A stretch of 64,000 bases of DNA from an uncultured Cellulophaga sp. (GTDB lineage: Bacteria; Bacteroidota; Bacteroidia; Flavobacteriales; Flavobacteriaceae), in assembly GCA_947496695.1 (NCBI GenBank), contig CANMEI010000001.1:1-64000 (forward strand). Reading direction: 5' to 3'. Shown here piece by piece: positions 16,446 through 25,631 of this stretch. Below the pieces are notes generated by a model. It was not told the origin of the DNA and made no database searches. It was given only the letters and a program-made list of their open reading frames with translations. The position numbers and the translations under genes are program-made. The first letter of the stretch is position 1. Each line of letters opens with the position of its first letter.

Positions 16446-17696
16446 TTAAACGGTTTCAGCTTTTAAATTTTCAGATTTTGATGAATCAACTTCAATTACT
16501 TTTGCATTTTTAAGTCTCTTCATTCTTTTTTTGATGTTACCCTGAATAACATAATGATCTATTGTTGGTGCAAATACGTTCATTAACAATATTGCCAAGA
16601 ATACACCTTCAGGATATGCTGGATTAAATACACGTATCATTACCGAAATAAAACCGATAAAGAAACCATAATACCATTTTCCTTTATTTGTTTGAGAACC
16701 TGTAACAGGATCTGTAGCCATATAAACAATACCAAAAGCCAAACCACCTACAATTAAATGCTTCCATGATTCAAAACTCATTAAGCTATAAAACTTACTA
16801 CCTTCAGAAATCCACCCAGCATCAGCAATACCGTTAAAAATGAAGCCCATTACCAAAGCACCAAGAATTGCACTTAACATTATTCTCCAACTAGCAATTT
16901 TACTAAAGACCAAGAAAAGGCCTCCTAATAAAATTAAGAATGTTGAAGTCTCTCCTACAGAACCTGGTATAAAACCAAAGAACATATCAGAGATTGAATA
17001 AGTCATATTTCCATTTTGAGCTAAAGTACCTAAAATAGTTTCTCCAGAAATTGCATCAGGACCACCAGCTAACTTTACAGCATCGTGAACCCAAACTTTA
17101 TCTCCACTCATCCAAGTTGGATAAGCAAAGAATAAAAATGCTCTAATAGTCAATGCCGGGTTTAAGATATTCATACCTGTACCACCAAATACTTCTTTAC
17201 CTATAACAACACCAAATACTACTGCTACAGCTAGCATCCATAATGGCAAGTCAACCGGAACAATTAATGGCACTAACATACCAGTTACTAAATACCCTTC
17301 TTCAACTTCATGACCTTTAATAACTGCGAATATAAATTCTACTAAAAGACCAACTCCGTATGATACTGCTACTAAAGGAAGAACTTTAATTATACCTATC
17401 CAAAAATTATCCCAAGTAAGAAAATCATTTACTAAAGAAAAATCTTTTGAAAAACCATTAATAGCTCCAAAATGCTGATATCCTGCATTGAACATTGAAA
17501 ACAATAACACTGGCACCAAAGCCATTATTACTGTATTCATTGTTCTTTTCAAATCATCTGCACCTCTAACATGACTACCAGAATGTGTAGTTTCATTAGG
17601 TGCATATAAAAAAGTATGTATTGCATTGAAGGCTGGTGCCATCTTTTTGCCTTTATACTTTTCCTTTAAATTGTGTAAGTTATTTTTAAGGCTCAT
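16446..17696 (-). CDS. nqrB: Na+-translocating NADH:quinone reductase subunit B
   Basis: 416 residues with about ten membrane helices; the main ion-translocating and quinone-reducing subunit. It is homologous to RnfD. The SGET within AISGETILGTLA is the likely FMN-attachment Thr motif, which ApbE would modify. VFGGTGMNILNPALTIRAF and YMATDPVTGSQTNKGKWYYG are strongly conserved membrane and cytoplasmic landmarks. The N-terminal cytoplasmic arm (MAPAFNAIHTFLY) is also typical. It lies 2 nt from nqrA and nqrC on the same strand. Confidence 0.96.
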   Translation of the reverse strand: MSLKNNLHNLKEKYKGKKMAPAFNAIHTFLYAPNETTHSGSHVRGADDLKRTMNTVIMALVPVLLFSMFNAGYQHFGAINGFSKDFSLVNDFLTWDNFWIGIIKVLPLVAVSYGVGLLVEFIFAVIKGHEVEEGYLVTGMLVPLIVPVDLPLWMLAVAVVFGVVIGKEVFGGTGMNILNPALTIRAFLFFAYPTWMSGDKVWVHDAVKLAGGPDAISGETILGTLAQNGNMTYSISDMFFGFIPGSVGETSTFLILLGGLFLVFSKIASWRIMLSAILGALVMGFIFNGIADAGWISEGSKFYSLMSFESWKHLIVGGLAFGIVYMATDPVTGSQTNKGKWYYGFFIGFISVMIRVFNPAYPEGVFLAILLMNVFAPTIDHYVIQGNIKKRMKRLKNAKVIEVDSSKSENLKAETV

Positions 17697-17698
17697 AT

Positions 17699-19048
17699 TT
17701 ATCCTATTTCTTTTTGTAATAAGTCTAATCCTTCACGAATAATTTGTTGATGTGGTTGCTTAGATATACAGATAAATTCCGTTAATGAAAAATCTTCTGG
17801 AGCAACTTCATACAAACCTAACTGTTCCATTTCATCTAAATCTTTAACCATACATGCTTTTAACAATTGCATTGGATAAATATCTAAAGGAAAAACCTCT
17901 TCATATTGACCTGTTACTACAAATGCTCTATGCTCCCCATTAGTATTGGTAGTCAAATCATACTTCTTCTTAGGGTTTAACCAAGAAAAAGTCATCGCTC
18001 GAGTAGTTGAAATCTTATTAAACACAGGCTTATTCCAACCAAAAAACTCATAATCATCTCCTTCTGGAATTACAGTTACTGTGTTGTTATAAAAACCTAA
18101 ATTACCATCTGGCCCAGATTTTGAACCTGTTAGCACATCACCATTGATAACTCTGAAATTATCTGAATCTACACCACTAGCATATAAAAAAGTTGCAATT
18201 TCTGCTCCAATTTTAGTTGTATAATATTGTGGTTTTTTAACTGATGAACCAGCTAACGCAACTGTACGTTCAGGGTTAAACCTACCTGTTAACAACAATT
18301 CACCAATTATAACTAAATCTTGAGGAGAAACAACCCAAACCAACTCACCTTTATTAATAGGGTCAATTTTATTAATTTGAGTACCTACCAAACCTGCCGG
18401 ATGTGGACCCGAAACTTTATGAAGCTCAACACCTTTTAAACCAGACAATGGAGATTCTGAATCACCGTAAGAAACATGAACTTTCCCAGGAGTAAGCACT
18501 GCTAATGCCGTAATTGCAGCTTGCAGTTCTGCTTCTTTCCCTTTAAGTATATAATTAACATCTGCCGCTAATGGCGCTGTACCATAACCTGAAACAAAAA
18601 TTGCCTTAGGTGTCGTATTAGGATCAGCTATAACATCATACGGACGTTGTTTTATAAATGGCCAACAACCAGATGACAACAAAGTTGACTTAACATCTGT
18701 AGCAGAAACACCACTCAAACTAAGCACTTTATGTTCAATTGATTCTTGATTTTTATCAGCTAAAATTTTAAGAGATAGAATTCTTCTTCTTTCACCTCTT
18801 TTAATTTCAACTAATTCTCCACTTACAGGGGATACAAAAACCATAGATTCATGATTTTTGTTGTAGAAAAGCGCCTCACCTGCTTTTACTTCTGCGCCTT
18901 CTTTTACCAGCATTTTAGGAGAAACTCCATGAAAATCCTGCAGATTTAATACATATACATTGCTTAATGCTATTTTAGAAGTCGCTAATTCTGCAGCGCC
19001 AACTAAATTAATGTTTAAACCTTTTTTTATTCTGATGTCTTTAGACAT
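17699..19048 (-). CDS. nqrA: Na+-translocating NADH:quinone reductase subunit A
   Basis: 449 residues, the large cytoplasmic subunit that binds the quinone headgroup side of the complex. It begins MSKDIRIKKGLNINLVGAAE, followed by FHGVSPKMLVKEGAEVKAGEALFYNK, a Rnf-C-like beta-barrel sandwich (biotinyl-lipoyl-like) region. The later GPHPAGLVGTQINKIDPI stretch is characteristic of NqrA. It is the first gene of nqrABCDEF, with a consensus -7 box about 36 nt upstream, and the next gene starts 2 nt after its stop. Confidence 0.96.
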   Translation of the reverse strand: MSKDIRIKKGLNINLVGAAELATSKIALSNVYVLNLQDFHGVSPKMLVKEGAEVKAGEALFYNKNHESMVFVSPVSGELVEIKRGERRRILSLKILADKNQESIEHKVLSLSGVSATDVKSTLLSSGCWPFIKQRPYDVIADPNTTPKAIFVSGYGTAPLAADVNYILKGKEAELQAAITALAVLTPGKVHVSYGDSESPLSGLKGVELHKVSGPHPAGLVGTQINKIDPINKGELVWVVSPQDLVIIGELLLTGRFNPERTVALAGSSVKKPQYYTTKIGAEIATFLYASGVDSDNFRVINGDVLTGSKSGPDGNLGFYNNTVTVIPEGDDYEFFGWNKPVFNKISTTRAMTFSWLNPKKKYDLTTNTNGEHRAFVVTGQYEEVFPLDIYPMQLLKACMVKDLDEMEQLGLYEVAPEDFSLTEFICISKQPHQQIIREGLDLLQKEIG

Positions 19049-19083
19049 ATTAAACGTAGACCTTAGGTTAACAAAATTTGATG

Positions 19084-19091
19084 CAAATTTA
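19084..19091 (-). promoter_or_regulatory. -7 promoter box of the nqr operon
   Basis: On the minus strand the sequence reads TAAATTTG, an exact TAnnTTTG match, 35 nt upstream of the nqrA start. No other gene lies in the 181-nt divergent gap (19049-19229). Confidence 0.6.
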
Positions 19092-19204
19092 AATTTTTAC
19101 CACTACATTTCCTTAATAAAATAAGTAAGAATTCATTATTTATATTTATTCTAAATAAAATTCAAACCAAAACCACCCCCTGTTTTTTAAGCTTAAGTTT
19201 TACT

Positions 19205-19212
19205 TATCTTTG
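19205..19212 (+). promoter_or_regulatory. -7 promoter box of the T9SS plug-like gene
   Basis: TATCTTTG, an exact TAnnTTTG match, 17 nt before the ATG. It stands opposite the nqr promoter in the same gap. Confidence 0.6.
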
Positions 19213-19229
19213 CCATACAACAAGATACA

Positions 19230-20474
19230 ATGAAAAAATATTATTTTTTAGCCTTAATTGTAACTAACATTTTTGTTATAAATGCTCAAGTTCAAAAAGA
19301 ATTAAACCCTCCTAACTATATAAAATCTATAGTTTTCAAAGGGACTACCGACGACCAATTCCCTATAATTCAACTAGGAGAATACATGACTTTGGAGTTT
19401 GATGACCTAACTGCCAGTGAACAAGATTTTTATTACAAAATAACGTATTGCAATTATGATTGGACACCTTCGACTTTATTAAAGTCACAATATTTAAATG
19501 GAATTGATGACCAACGAATTACCAGCTACCAAAATAGCTATAACACATTACAGCCTTATTCAAATTATAGCTTAACATTACCTAATGACGATGTGAAATT
19601 TAAGGTAACAGGTAATTATGTACTTGAAATTTACGATAACAATTACGATTTACTCTTTTCAAGAAGATTCTTAATATACCAGAATTCAGTAACTGTAACA
19701 AGTGAAATTAAAAGAACTAGAGACTTTACACACATTTTTGAGAAACAAGTAGTTCAACTTAATATTGATTATTCAAATTACCAACTTGTAAACCCTAAAA
19801 AAGAAGTCAAAACCGTTATTTTGCAAAATTACTATTGGCCATCAGCCATTTACGATCTAAAACCACAATACACCATTGGAAAAGAATTAGTGTACAAATA
19901 TGATTTAGAAGCTAGCTTTTACGGAGGTAATGAATACTTTAATTTTGACAATAAAGATTTACGAGTTGCAACATCTTCAATATCAAGTATAAGCGTAACA
20001 GATCTGTACAACCATTTTTTATTTCCAAATAAATTCAGAAACAAAGATGAATACACCTATTTTCCTGATGTTAATGGAGATTTTGTAATTAGAACTCTTC
20101 AAGGTGATGATTCTTCTCGAGAAGCAGAATATACGTATGTACACTTTAGCCTACCTTATAAAGAAGAATTAAAAATGAATGATGTTTACGTTTTTGGAAA
20201 ATTTAATAATTATGCTTTAGAAGAAGAAAACAAAATGACATACAACCCTAAAAAAGGGATGCTAGAAGCTAAAATTTTATTGAAACAAGGATTTTACAAC
20301 TACAAATACGTTGTAAAAAACAAAGACAACTCTATTGATTTTAATAAAATAGGTGGTAATTTTCACTTTACTGAAAACAACTACTTAACCTTAATATACT
20401 ATAGAAGTTTTGGTGATTTATACGACAGCCTAATAGGAATTAGCAGTGCTAATTCTGAAAACATCTCTAATTAA
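19230..20474 (+). CDS. Type IX secretion system plug-like protein (DUF5103)
   Basis: 414 residues with a signal peptide (MKKYYFLALIVTNIFVINAQ). The sequence fits the DUF5103 family: PNYIKSIVFKG at the mature start, IQLGEYMTLEFDDL, YYKITYCNYDWTPS, LSQYLNGIDDQRI-like text (SQYLNGIDDQRITSYQNS) and SLPYKEELKMNDVYVFGKFNNY. The family was described as the plug that closes the SprA translocon channel of the T9SS in Flavobacterium. Here it stands alone beside nqr and apaG, not with sprA. The assignment rests on recalled family features; the role as a plug is family knowledge, not visible in the sequence. Confidence 0.85.
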   Translation: MKKYYFLALIVTNIFVINAQVQKELNPPNYIKSIVFKGTTDDQFPIIQLGEYMTLEFDDLTASEQDFYYKITYCNYDWTPSTLLKSQYLNGIDDQRITSYQNSYNTLQPYSNYSLTLPNDDVKFKVTGNYVLEIYDNNYDLLFSRRFLIYQNSVTVTSEIKRTRDFTHIFEKQVVQLNIDYSNYQLVNPKKEVKTVILQNYYWPSAIYDLKPQYTIGKELVYKYDLEASFYGGNEYFNFDNKDLRVATSSISSISVTDLYNHFLFPNKFRNKDEYTYFPDVNGDFVIRTLQGDDSSREAEYTYVHFSLPYKEELKMNDVYVFGKFNNYALEEENKMTYNPKKGMLEAKILLKQGFYNYKYVVKNKDNSIDFNKIGGNFHFTENNYLTLIYYRSFGDLYDSLIGISSANSENISN

Positions 20475-20627
20475 ACCAGGCATCATATCATAAAAAAAGT
20501 TAATTATAGCGAGTATACGTCATACCTCTTTTAAAAAAATGAAAACTTTCTTATCTTGCTAAAGATTAAAGAGTTGTTTCTATTAAAACAAACTTCAAAT
20601 TAAAGTAAAAAATAAGATTAAAAGCTT

Positions 20628-21017
20628 ATGACTAGTACCCAAATTACAAAAGGAATAAAAATTTCAGTTACCACTAGTTTTGAAGGCACTTTTTTCAAAA
20701 ACTACAAAACCCACTATGCCTTTGGTTATACTATATCAATAGAAAACCAAAGTAAAGACGCTGTACAATTAACCTCTAGACATTGGCAAATTTATGATTC
20801 ATTAAATGAGTTAGAAATCTTGGACGGTGAAGGTGTAATTGGAAAAAAACCAGTAATTAATCCCGGTGAATCTCACACTTATAGCTCTGGCTGTTTACTT
20901 ACCTCCACTATTGGAGCTATGAAAGGACACTATAACATGGTTAACATTAATTCTGAAGATAAATTTAGAGTGTACATACCAACCTTCAAGTTCAGCACCC
21001 CTTTCTCATTAAACTAA
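20628..21017 (+). CDS. apaG: ApaG family protein (DUF525)
   Basis: 129 residues, standard length for ApaG. It has the fibronectin-like beta sandwich of the family with the tell-tale IEVTTSFEGTFF-type start (ISVTTSFEGTFF), YTISIENQS, RHWQIYDSLNE, GEGVIGKKPVINPGE, the nucleotide-loop-like GxGxxG element VIGKKP, and YSSGCLLTSTIGAMKGHY. ApaG has been linked to Co2+ and Mg2+ efflux phenotypes in enterobacteria; the biochemical role is not settled. It lies between the T9SS plug-like gene and pruA on the same strand, about 150 and 80 nt away, and need not be co-transcribed. Confidence 0.93.
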   Translation: MTSTQITKGIKISVTTSFEGTFFKNYKTHYAFGYTISIENQSKDAVQLTSRHWQIYDSLNELEILDGEGVIGKKPVINPGESHTYSSGCLLTSTIGAMKGHYNMVNINSEDKFRVYIPTFKFSTPFSLN

Positions 21018-21099
21018 GTAGAATATAACATTCTATTAGTTATTTTCTTGTTATACTTTTAGTACCTTTAACCCGACTTTTTAATTAAAAACATAAATA

Positions 21100-22728
21100 A
21101 TGGGTAAAGGATTTTTTCAAGTTCCAGTAGCTGTAAACGAACCTATTAAAGGTTATGCTCCAGGATCAACTGAACGAGACGAAGTTTTAAAACAATATAA
21201 AGAATATTTTAACGGTAGTGTTGATGTTCCTTTATATATTGGTAGTGAAGAAATAAAGACAGGCAATACCAAGCCAATGTCTCCTCCACACGATCACAAA
21301 CATATTGTTGGCCAATATCATTTAGCAGAAAAAAGCCATGTAACAAAAGCAATTGAAAACGCTTTAGACTCTAGAGATGCATGGGCAAATTTAGCTTGGG
21401 AGCAACGTGCCGCTATATTTTTAAAAGCTGCTGAACTTCTTGCTGGTCCATACAGAGCTAAGATAAATGCTGCAACAATGATTGCTCAATCTAAAACTAT
21501 ACATCAAGCTGAAATTGATGCTGCTTGTGAATTTATAGATTTTCTACGTTTTAATGTAGAATACATGTCTGAAATTTACCAAGAACAACCAGATTCTGCT
21601 GAAGGCATCTGGAATAGAGTAGAATACAGACCACTTGAAGGATTTATTTACGCAATTACACCTTTTAATTTCACTGCTATTGCCGGTAATTTACCTGCAA
21701 GTGCCGCTATGATGGGAAATGTTGTTGTTTGGAAACCAAGTGACAGTCAAATATTTTCAGCAAAAGTAATTGTTGATGTATTTAAAGAAGCTGGTTTACC
21801 TGATGGTGTAATTAACGTTGTCTATGGTGATCCTGTAATGGTAACCGAAACCGTATTAGCCAGTCCTGACTTTGCGGGTCTACACTTTACAGGTTCAACT
21901 TTTGTTTTCAAAGAATTATGGAAACAAATTGGAAATAACATACACACCTACAAAACATATCCTAAAATAGTTGGAGAAACTGGTGGTAAAGATTTTATAC
22001 TTGCTCATAAATCTGCAAATCAGCAACAAGTTGCAACAGCAATTTTACGTGGTGCTTTTGAGTTTCAAGGACAAAAATGTAGTGCCGCTTCAAGAGTTTA
22101 TTTACCAAAATCAATATCTAACGATATTTTAGAGCGATTAAAAGCTGATTTAAAAACAGTAAACACTCCTGGTTCTCCTGAAGATATGAGTAATTTTGTT
22201 ACTGCTGTAATTCATGAAGGATCTTTTGACAAGCTAGCTAAATATATTGATCAAGCTAAAAATGCTGATGATGCTGAAATTATAGCTGGGGGTAATTACG
22301 ATAAATCTAAAGGTTACTTTATTGAACCAACGGTTATCTTAACTACCAACCCTAAATACACTACTATGGAAACTGAATTATTCGGCCCTGTAGTTACAAT
22401 TTACGTTTACGAAGATTCAAACTGGTCAGAAACTCTAAAGCTTATAGATTCAACATCTGAATACGCATTAACAGGTGCTGTCATCTCTAAAGATCGATAC
22501 GCTATTGAAGAAGCTACAAAAGCATTACAAAATTGCGCAGGAAACTTTTACATAAATGACAAACCAACTGGAGCTGTTGTAGGCCAACAACCATTTGGCG
22601 GCGCAAGAGCATCAGGCACAAATGATAAAGCCGGTTCTGCACAAAATTTATTACGTTGGGTTTCTCCAAGATTAATTAAAGAAACATTTGTTACTCCTGT
22701 TGATTATAGATATCCATTTTTAGGATAA
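21100..22728 (+). CDS. pruA: L-glutamate gamma-semialdehyde dehydrogenase (P5C dehydrogenase)
   Basis: 542 residues, the length of the group that includes mitochondrial ALDH4A1 rather than the long PutA fusions. It oxidises glutamate semialdehyde to glutamate with NAD+ in proline breakdown. The aldehyde dehydrogenase signature is clear: TPFNFTAIAGNLPASAAMMGN for the cofactor, VVWKPSDSQ, FTGST, GETGGKDF with the general-base Glu, and FQGQKCSAASRVYLP with the nucleophilic Cys. ELFGPVVTIYVY and QPFGGARASGTNDK are typical late motifs. No proline dehydrogenase gene is near. A terminator follows. Confidence 0.96.
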   Translation: MGKGFFQVPVAVNEPIKGYAPGSTERDEVLKQYKEYFNGSVDVPLYIGSEEIKTGNTKPMSPPHDHKHIVGQYHLAEKSHVTKAIENALDSRDAWANLAWEQRAAIFLKAAELLAGPYRAKINAATMIAQSKTIHQAEIDAACEFIDFLRFNVEYMSEIYQEQPDSAEGIWNRVEYRPLEGFIYAITPFNFTAIAGNLPASAAMMGNVVVWKPSDSQIFSAKVIVDVFKEAGLPDGVINVVYGDPVMVTETVLASPDFAGLHFTGSTFVFKELWKQIGNNIHTYKTYPKIVGETGGKDFILAHKSANQQQVATAILRGAFEFQGQKCSAASRVYLPKSISNDILERLKADLKTVNTPGSPEDMSNFVTAVIHEGSFDKLAKYIDQAKNADDAEIIAGGNYDKSKGYFIEPTVILTTNPKYTTMETELFGPVVTIYVYEDSNWSETLKLIDSTSEYALTGAVISKDRYAIEEATKALQNCAGNFYINDKPTGAVVGQQPFGGARASGTNDKAGSAQNLLRWVSPRLIKETFVTPVDYRYPFLG

Positions 22729-22753
22729 TTCTTCAACATTAATCAATATTTTA

Positions 22754-22788
22754 AAAATCCCAGAAATTAAAACTTCTGGGATTTTTTT
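22754..22788 (+). terminator. Terminator of pruA
   Basis: A 10-bp stem AATCCCAGAA/TTCTGGGATT with a short AT loop and seven T residues. Confidence 0.85.
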
Positions 22789-22864
22789 GATTATTCTGTA
22801 AGGATACTGAGACACAACCTACTCAAAGCTATATTGAACAAAAGCAATCTAACTTTTTAAAACC

Positions 22865-23398
22865 ATGAAAATAAAAAACTTAATAATTACAAGTATTACA
22901 CTATTCACTTTAAACTTTTTGAGTGCACAAATTAATATTCCTGACAACATCACTCAAAAAACCATACACGACATTTTAAAAGTAAATCAAAACCACATAG
23001 TTCAATTAGCAGAAGCTTTTACGGAAGAACAATACGACTGGAGACCAATGGATGGTGTTGATTCTGCTGGAGAAGCAATACTACATATTGCATCAACAAA
23101 TTATGCTATTGGATTACGATTAGGTTTCGCACCACCAGATGATGTATTTATTATGAAAATACCAGAAATTAAAGGAAAAGAAAATATCATCAATGCTTTT
23201 AAAAAATCTAATAAATACATTCAAGATGTACTTACTGAAGTTAAAACTAAAAATCTGTTAAATGAAATAGATATGGGATTTGCCAAAATGAGTACACTAG
23301 AAGGTTTACTTACTATTTTAGAACATAACACAGAGCACAAAGGACAATTAATTGCTTATGCCAGATCAAATAACATTACGCCTCCATGGAGTAAATAA
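22865..23398 (+). CDS. DinB-like four-helix protein, exported
   Basis: 177 residues starting with a signal peptide (MKIKNLIITSITLFTLNFLSAQ). The mature part has the DinB/YfiT four-helix-bundle pattern with three metal-binding His: ILHIASTNY in the second helix and EHNTEHKGQLIAYAR in the last. YDWRPMDGVDSAGEAI is the usual start of the second helix region. DinB-fold proteins are metal-dependent thiol transferases or hydrolases; the periplasmic forms common in Bacteroidota have no known substrate. It is flanked by terminators and looks monocistronic. Confidence 0.85.
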   Translation: MKIKNLIITSITLFTLNFLSAQINIPDNITQKTIHDILKVNQNHIVQLAEAFTEEQYDWRPMDGVDSAGEAILHIASTNYAIGLRLGFAPPDDVFIMKIPEIKGKENIINAFKKSNKYIQDVLTEVKTKNLLNEIDMGFAKMSTLEGLLTILEHNTEHKGQLIAYARSNNITPPWSK

Positions 23399-23508
23399 CA
23401 AATTATTTTTCTCTTAATTATAAATCTAACATTTCAACCCTAAAAAAAATATAATTTTAATAAAAAATTGTTTTTCATATACTTTAAATGTAAATTTAAC
23501 GTTAAGTT

Positions 23509-23539
23509 ATTGTAAATTAAATGCGTTATAGTAACTTTG
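23509..23539 (+). promoter_or_regulatory. Promoter of the 42-residue ORF
   Basis: An ATTG (23509-23512), then 19 bp, then TAACTTTG (23532-23539): the best-spaced copy of TTG-N19-TAnnTTTG in this window. The ATG follows 21 nt later. Confidence 0.65.
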
Positions 23540-23560
23540 TATTATTAAAATTGAAGAATT

Positions 23561-23689
23561 ATGAAAAAAATAAAGAAAGAACAAACTAAAATAGTTGTCG
23601 CAAAAAACTTCTTCAAAAAAACAGAAGATTACCTAAAAAATTATGCTAAAAATTGCAGACAATCTTATTTAAGGTTACTGAGTATATAA
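23561..23689 (+). CDS. Basic microprotein, 42 residues
   Basis: An ATG-initiated frame of 42 residues reading MKKIKKEQTKIVVAKNFFK and ending QSYLRLLSI, with a high Lys content, one Cys and no clear signal or membrane segment. It could form an amphipathic helix. A well-spaced promoter lies upstream and a perfect 58-bp palindrome starts 5 nt after the stop, so the unit has all the marks of a small transcribed gene. No family is recognised. It could also be an sRNA with a chance reading frame. The gap around it (23399-23763) holds nothing else. Confidence 0.5.
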   Translation: MKKIKKEQTKIVVAKNFFKKTEDYLKNYAKNCRQSYLRLLSI

Positions 23690-23694
23690 TTCAA

Positions 23695-23752
23695 GTTAAA
23701 AGCAAAATCCCTCCATATGATATATATCATATGGAGGGATTTTGCTTTTAAC
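23695..23752. terminator. Perfect 58-bp palindrome, bidirectional terminator
   Basis: Each 29-base arm is the exact reverse complement of the other with no spacer. The arms carry an AAAAGCAAAATCCCTCC / GGAGGGATTTTGCTTTT core and an AT-rich centre. It lies between the 42-residue ORF (plus strand) and rsmG (minus strand), so it can end transcripts from both sides. The length and absence of a loop are unusual. Confidence 0.85.
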
Positions 23753-23763
23753 GATTACACAAA

Positions 23764-24399
23764 TTAACCTTTATATTTCAAAGGCAGGTAAACCACTTTT
23801 TTAGTTTCAAAAAATTCTTCTTTAAAAAACTCAGAAAGATCATAAAGCTCCACAGTCTTATAATCTTTTAACTCCTCAGTCAAATCACCACCTTTTAAAT
23901 AAAGAATTCCATTTTTTCTTTCATGTAAAGACTCTTTTTTTATTTTACTTTTAGTCCAATGAACAAAAGTTGGCATAGCTGCTACTGCTCTACTTACTAT
24001 AAAATCAAACTTATCTTTTACATTTTCAACTCTATCATTAATTGTAGTTACATTTTTTAGACCTAATCCTGCAACAACTTCATCTACAACTTTAATTTTT
24101 TTACCAATAGTATCTACTAATGTAAAATGAGTTTCAGGAAATAATATAGCTAATGGAATACCCGGAAATCCACCCCCAGTACCCACATCCATAACTGATG
24201 TACCTGGCAAAAATTGTTGATATTTTGCAATCCCTAAAGAATGTTGCACATGCCTTAAATATAACTCATCAATGTCTTTTCTTGACACTACATTGATTTT
24301 CATATTCCAATCTTCATATAGAGAAGCTAATTTTGAAAAGTGGGATTTCTGTTCTTCAGTTAAACCTGGAAAATGTTTATTTAATATGCTAGCATCCAT
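23764..24399 (-). CDS. rsmG: 16S rRNA (guanine(527)-N7)-methyltransferase
   Basis: 211 residues, the usual length for RsmG/GidB. It methylates G527 of 16S rRNA with SAM in the cytoplasm. The SAM-binding loop VMDVGTGGGFPGIPLAILFP is near-perfect to the family, followed by LVDTIGKKIKVVDEV and FDFIVSRAVAAMPTF. The N-terminal NVVSRKDIDELYLRHVQHSLGI is also diagnostic. It has its own -7 box (TATTTTTG) about 20 nt upstream, and converges on the 42-residue ORF across the palindrome. The next gene diverges. Confidence 0.96.
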   Translation of the reverse strand: MDASILNKHFPGLTEEQKSHFSKLASLYEDWNMKINVVSRKDIDELYLRHVQHSLGIAKYQQFLPGTSVMDVGTGGGFPGIPLAILFPETHFTLVDTIGKKIKVVDEVVAGLGLKNVTTINDRVENVKDKFDFIVSRAVAAMPTFVHWTKSKIKKESLHERKNGILYLKGGDLTEELKDYKTVELYDLSEFFKEEFFETKKVVYLPLKYKG

Positions 24400-24419
24400 A
24401 TTTTAATCTATTTTTTTGG

Positions 24420-24427
24420 CAAAAATA
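24420..24427 (-). promoter_or_regulatory. -7 promoter box of rsmG
   Basis: Minus strand reads TATTTTTG, an exact TAnnTTTG match, 20 nt before the rsmG start. Confidence 0.55.
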
Positions 24428-24516
24428 GCATAATAATATTCATAATTATGCGCTTTTTAAGAAGGTATTTTGATTTACACTTAATGAATTGACTTATCTT
24501 TACCAAAAATAAAATC

Positions 24517-25617
24517 ATGATTAAAGATACTGTTCGATTTTCTAGAAAAGATTCTACACAATTTTTCAGGACATTAAACAAAAGAGTAAATGAATACTTT
24601 AAAGAAAATAAAATAAAAAAAACAGGTGACTGGAGATTGCATTTAAAAGCTGCAATTATGTTCACTCTATTTCTAGCACCATACTTTTTAATATTAACAT
24701 TAGGCTTACCTATTTGGGCTAACTTATTACTTACTATAATCATTGGTGTAGGGATGGCCGGTGTTGGTATGAATGTAATGCATGATGGTAATCATGGTTC
24801 ATATTCCAATAAGAAATGGGTAAATAAAATAATGGGAAGCAGTATTTATATACTTGCAGGAAATGTATACAACTGGCAAGTACAACACAATGTACTTCAC
24901 CACACCTATACAAATATTCATGAGCATGATGAAGATTTAGAAGCAGGTCGCATTCTACGTTTTTCAAAACATGCTGAATGGCACAAATATCACAGGTTTC
25001 AACATTTCTATTCTGTATTTTTATATGGTTTATTAACTTTTAATTGGGCATTAACTACAGATTTTCAGCAAATGTACCGTTACACTAAAAGAAAATTAGC
25101 CTACGGAAAATTACCTAATCCATTTTTAAACTGGAGTAAATTAGTTATAACAAAATTAATTTATGTTACTATTTGGATTGTTTTACCTATGTTAATTTTA
25201 GATATTTCTTGGTGGCAAATATTAATCGGATTCTTTATTATGCATTATGTTGCTGGAGTAATTTTAAGCGTAACATTTCAATTGGCACATGTTGTTGATC
25301 AAGCCGAAACACCTTTACCTGATAATTCAGGAAACATGAAAAATACATGGGCAATACACCAATTATTCACAACAGTAAATTTTGGAACAAAAAATAAAAT
25401 TGTAAACTGGTTTACTGGTGGTTTAAACCACCAGGTAGAACATCATATTTTCCCAAATATTAGCCACGTACATTACACAAAAATTGCTAAAATTGTTAAA
25501 GAGACTGCAAATGAGTTTAATTTGCCTTATAACGAATATAAAACTACAAGAAAAGCTATAATTTCGCACTTTAATCACTTAAAAGAGTTGGGTAAAAAAC
25601 CAACTTTACAGTACTAG
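24517..25617 (+). CDS. Membrane fatty acid desaturase (acyl-CoA/linoleoyl-CoA desaturase type)
   Basis: 366 residues. Three histidine boxes that bind the di-iron centre are visible: HDGNHGS, then HNVLHHTYTN, then HQVEHHIFPNIS. The last box starts HQVEHH, as in front-end and omega-3 desaturases. Two long hydrophobic hairpins (around LPIWANLLLTIIIGVGMAG and VTIWIVLPMLILDI) form the membrane core. The protein lacks a fused cytochrome b5 domain. It probably adjusts membrane unsaturation at low temperature; the bond position cannot be read. The aminotransferase gene begins 14 nt later on the same strand, probably co-transcribed. Confidence 0.9.
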   Translation: MIKDTVRFSRKDSTQFFRTLNKRVNEYFKENKIKKTGDWRLHLKAAIMFTLFLAPYFLILTLGLPIWANLLLTIIIGVGMAGVGMNVMHDGNHGSYSNKKWVNKIMGSSIYILAGNVYNWQVQHNVLHHTYTNIHEHDEDLEAGRILRFSKHAEWHKYHRFQHFYSVFLYGLLTFNWALTTDFQQMYRYTKRKLAYGKLPNPFLNWSKLVITKLIYVTIWIVLPMLILDISWWQILIGFFIMHYVAGVILSVTFQLAHVVDQAETPLPDNSGNMKNTWAIHQLFTTVNFGTKNKIVNWFTGGLNHQVEHHIFPNISHVHYTKIAKIVKETANEFNLPYNEYKTTRKAIISHFNHLKELGKKPTLQY

Positions 25618-25631
25618 AAAATTATTTAATA

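Noticed and set aside
23695..23752. Insertion-sequence terminal repeat or CRISPR-like repeat
   Set aside because: There is no transposase, no target duplication and no second spaced copy nearby; the position between convergent transcripts fits a terminator.
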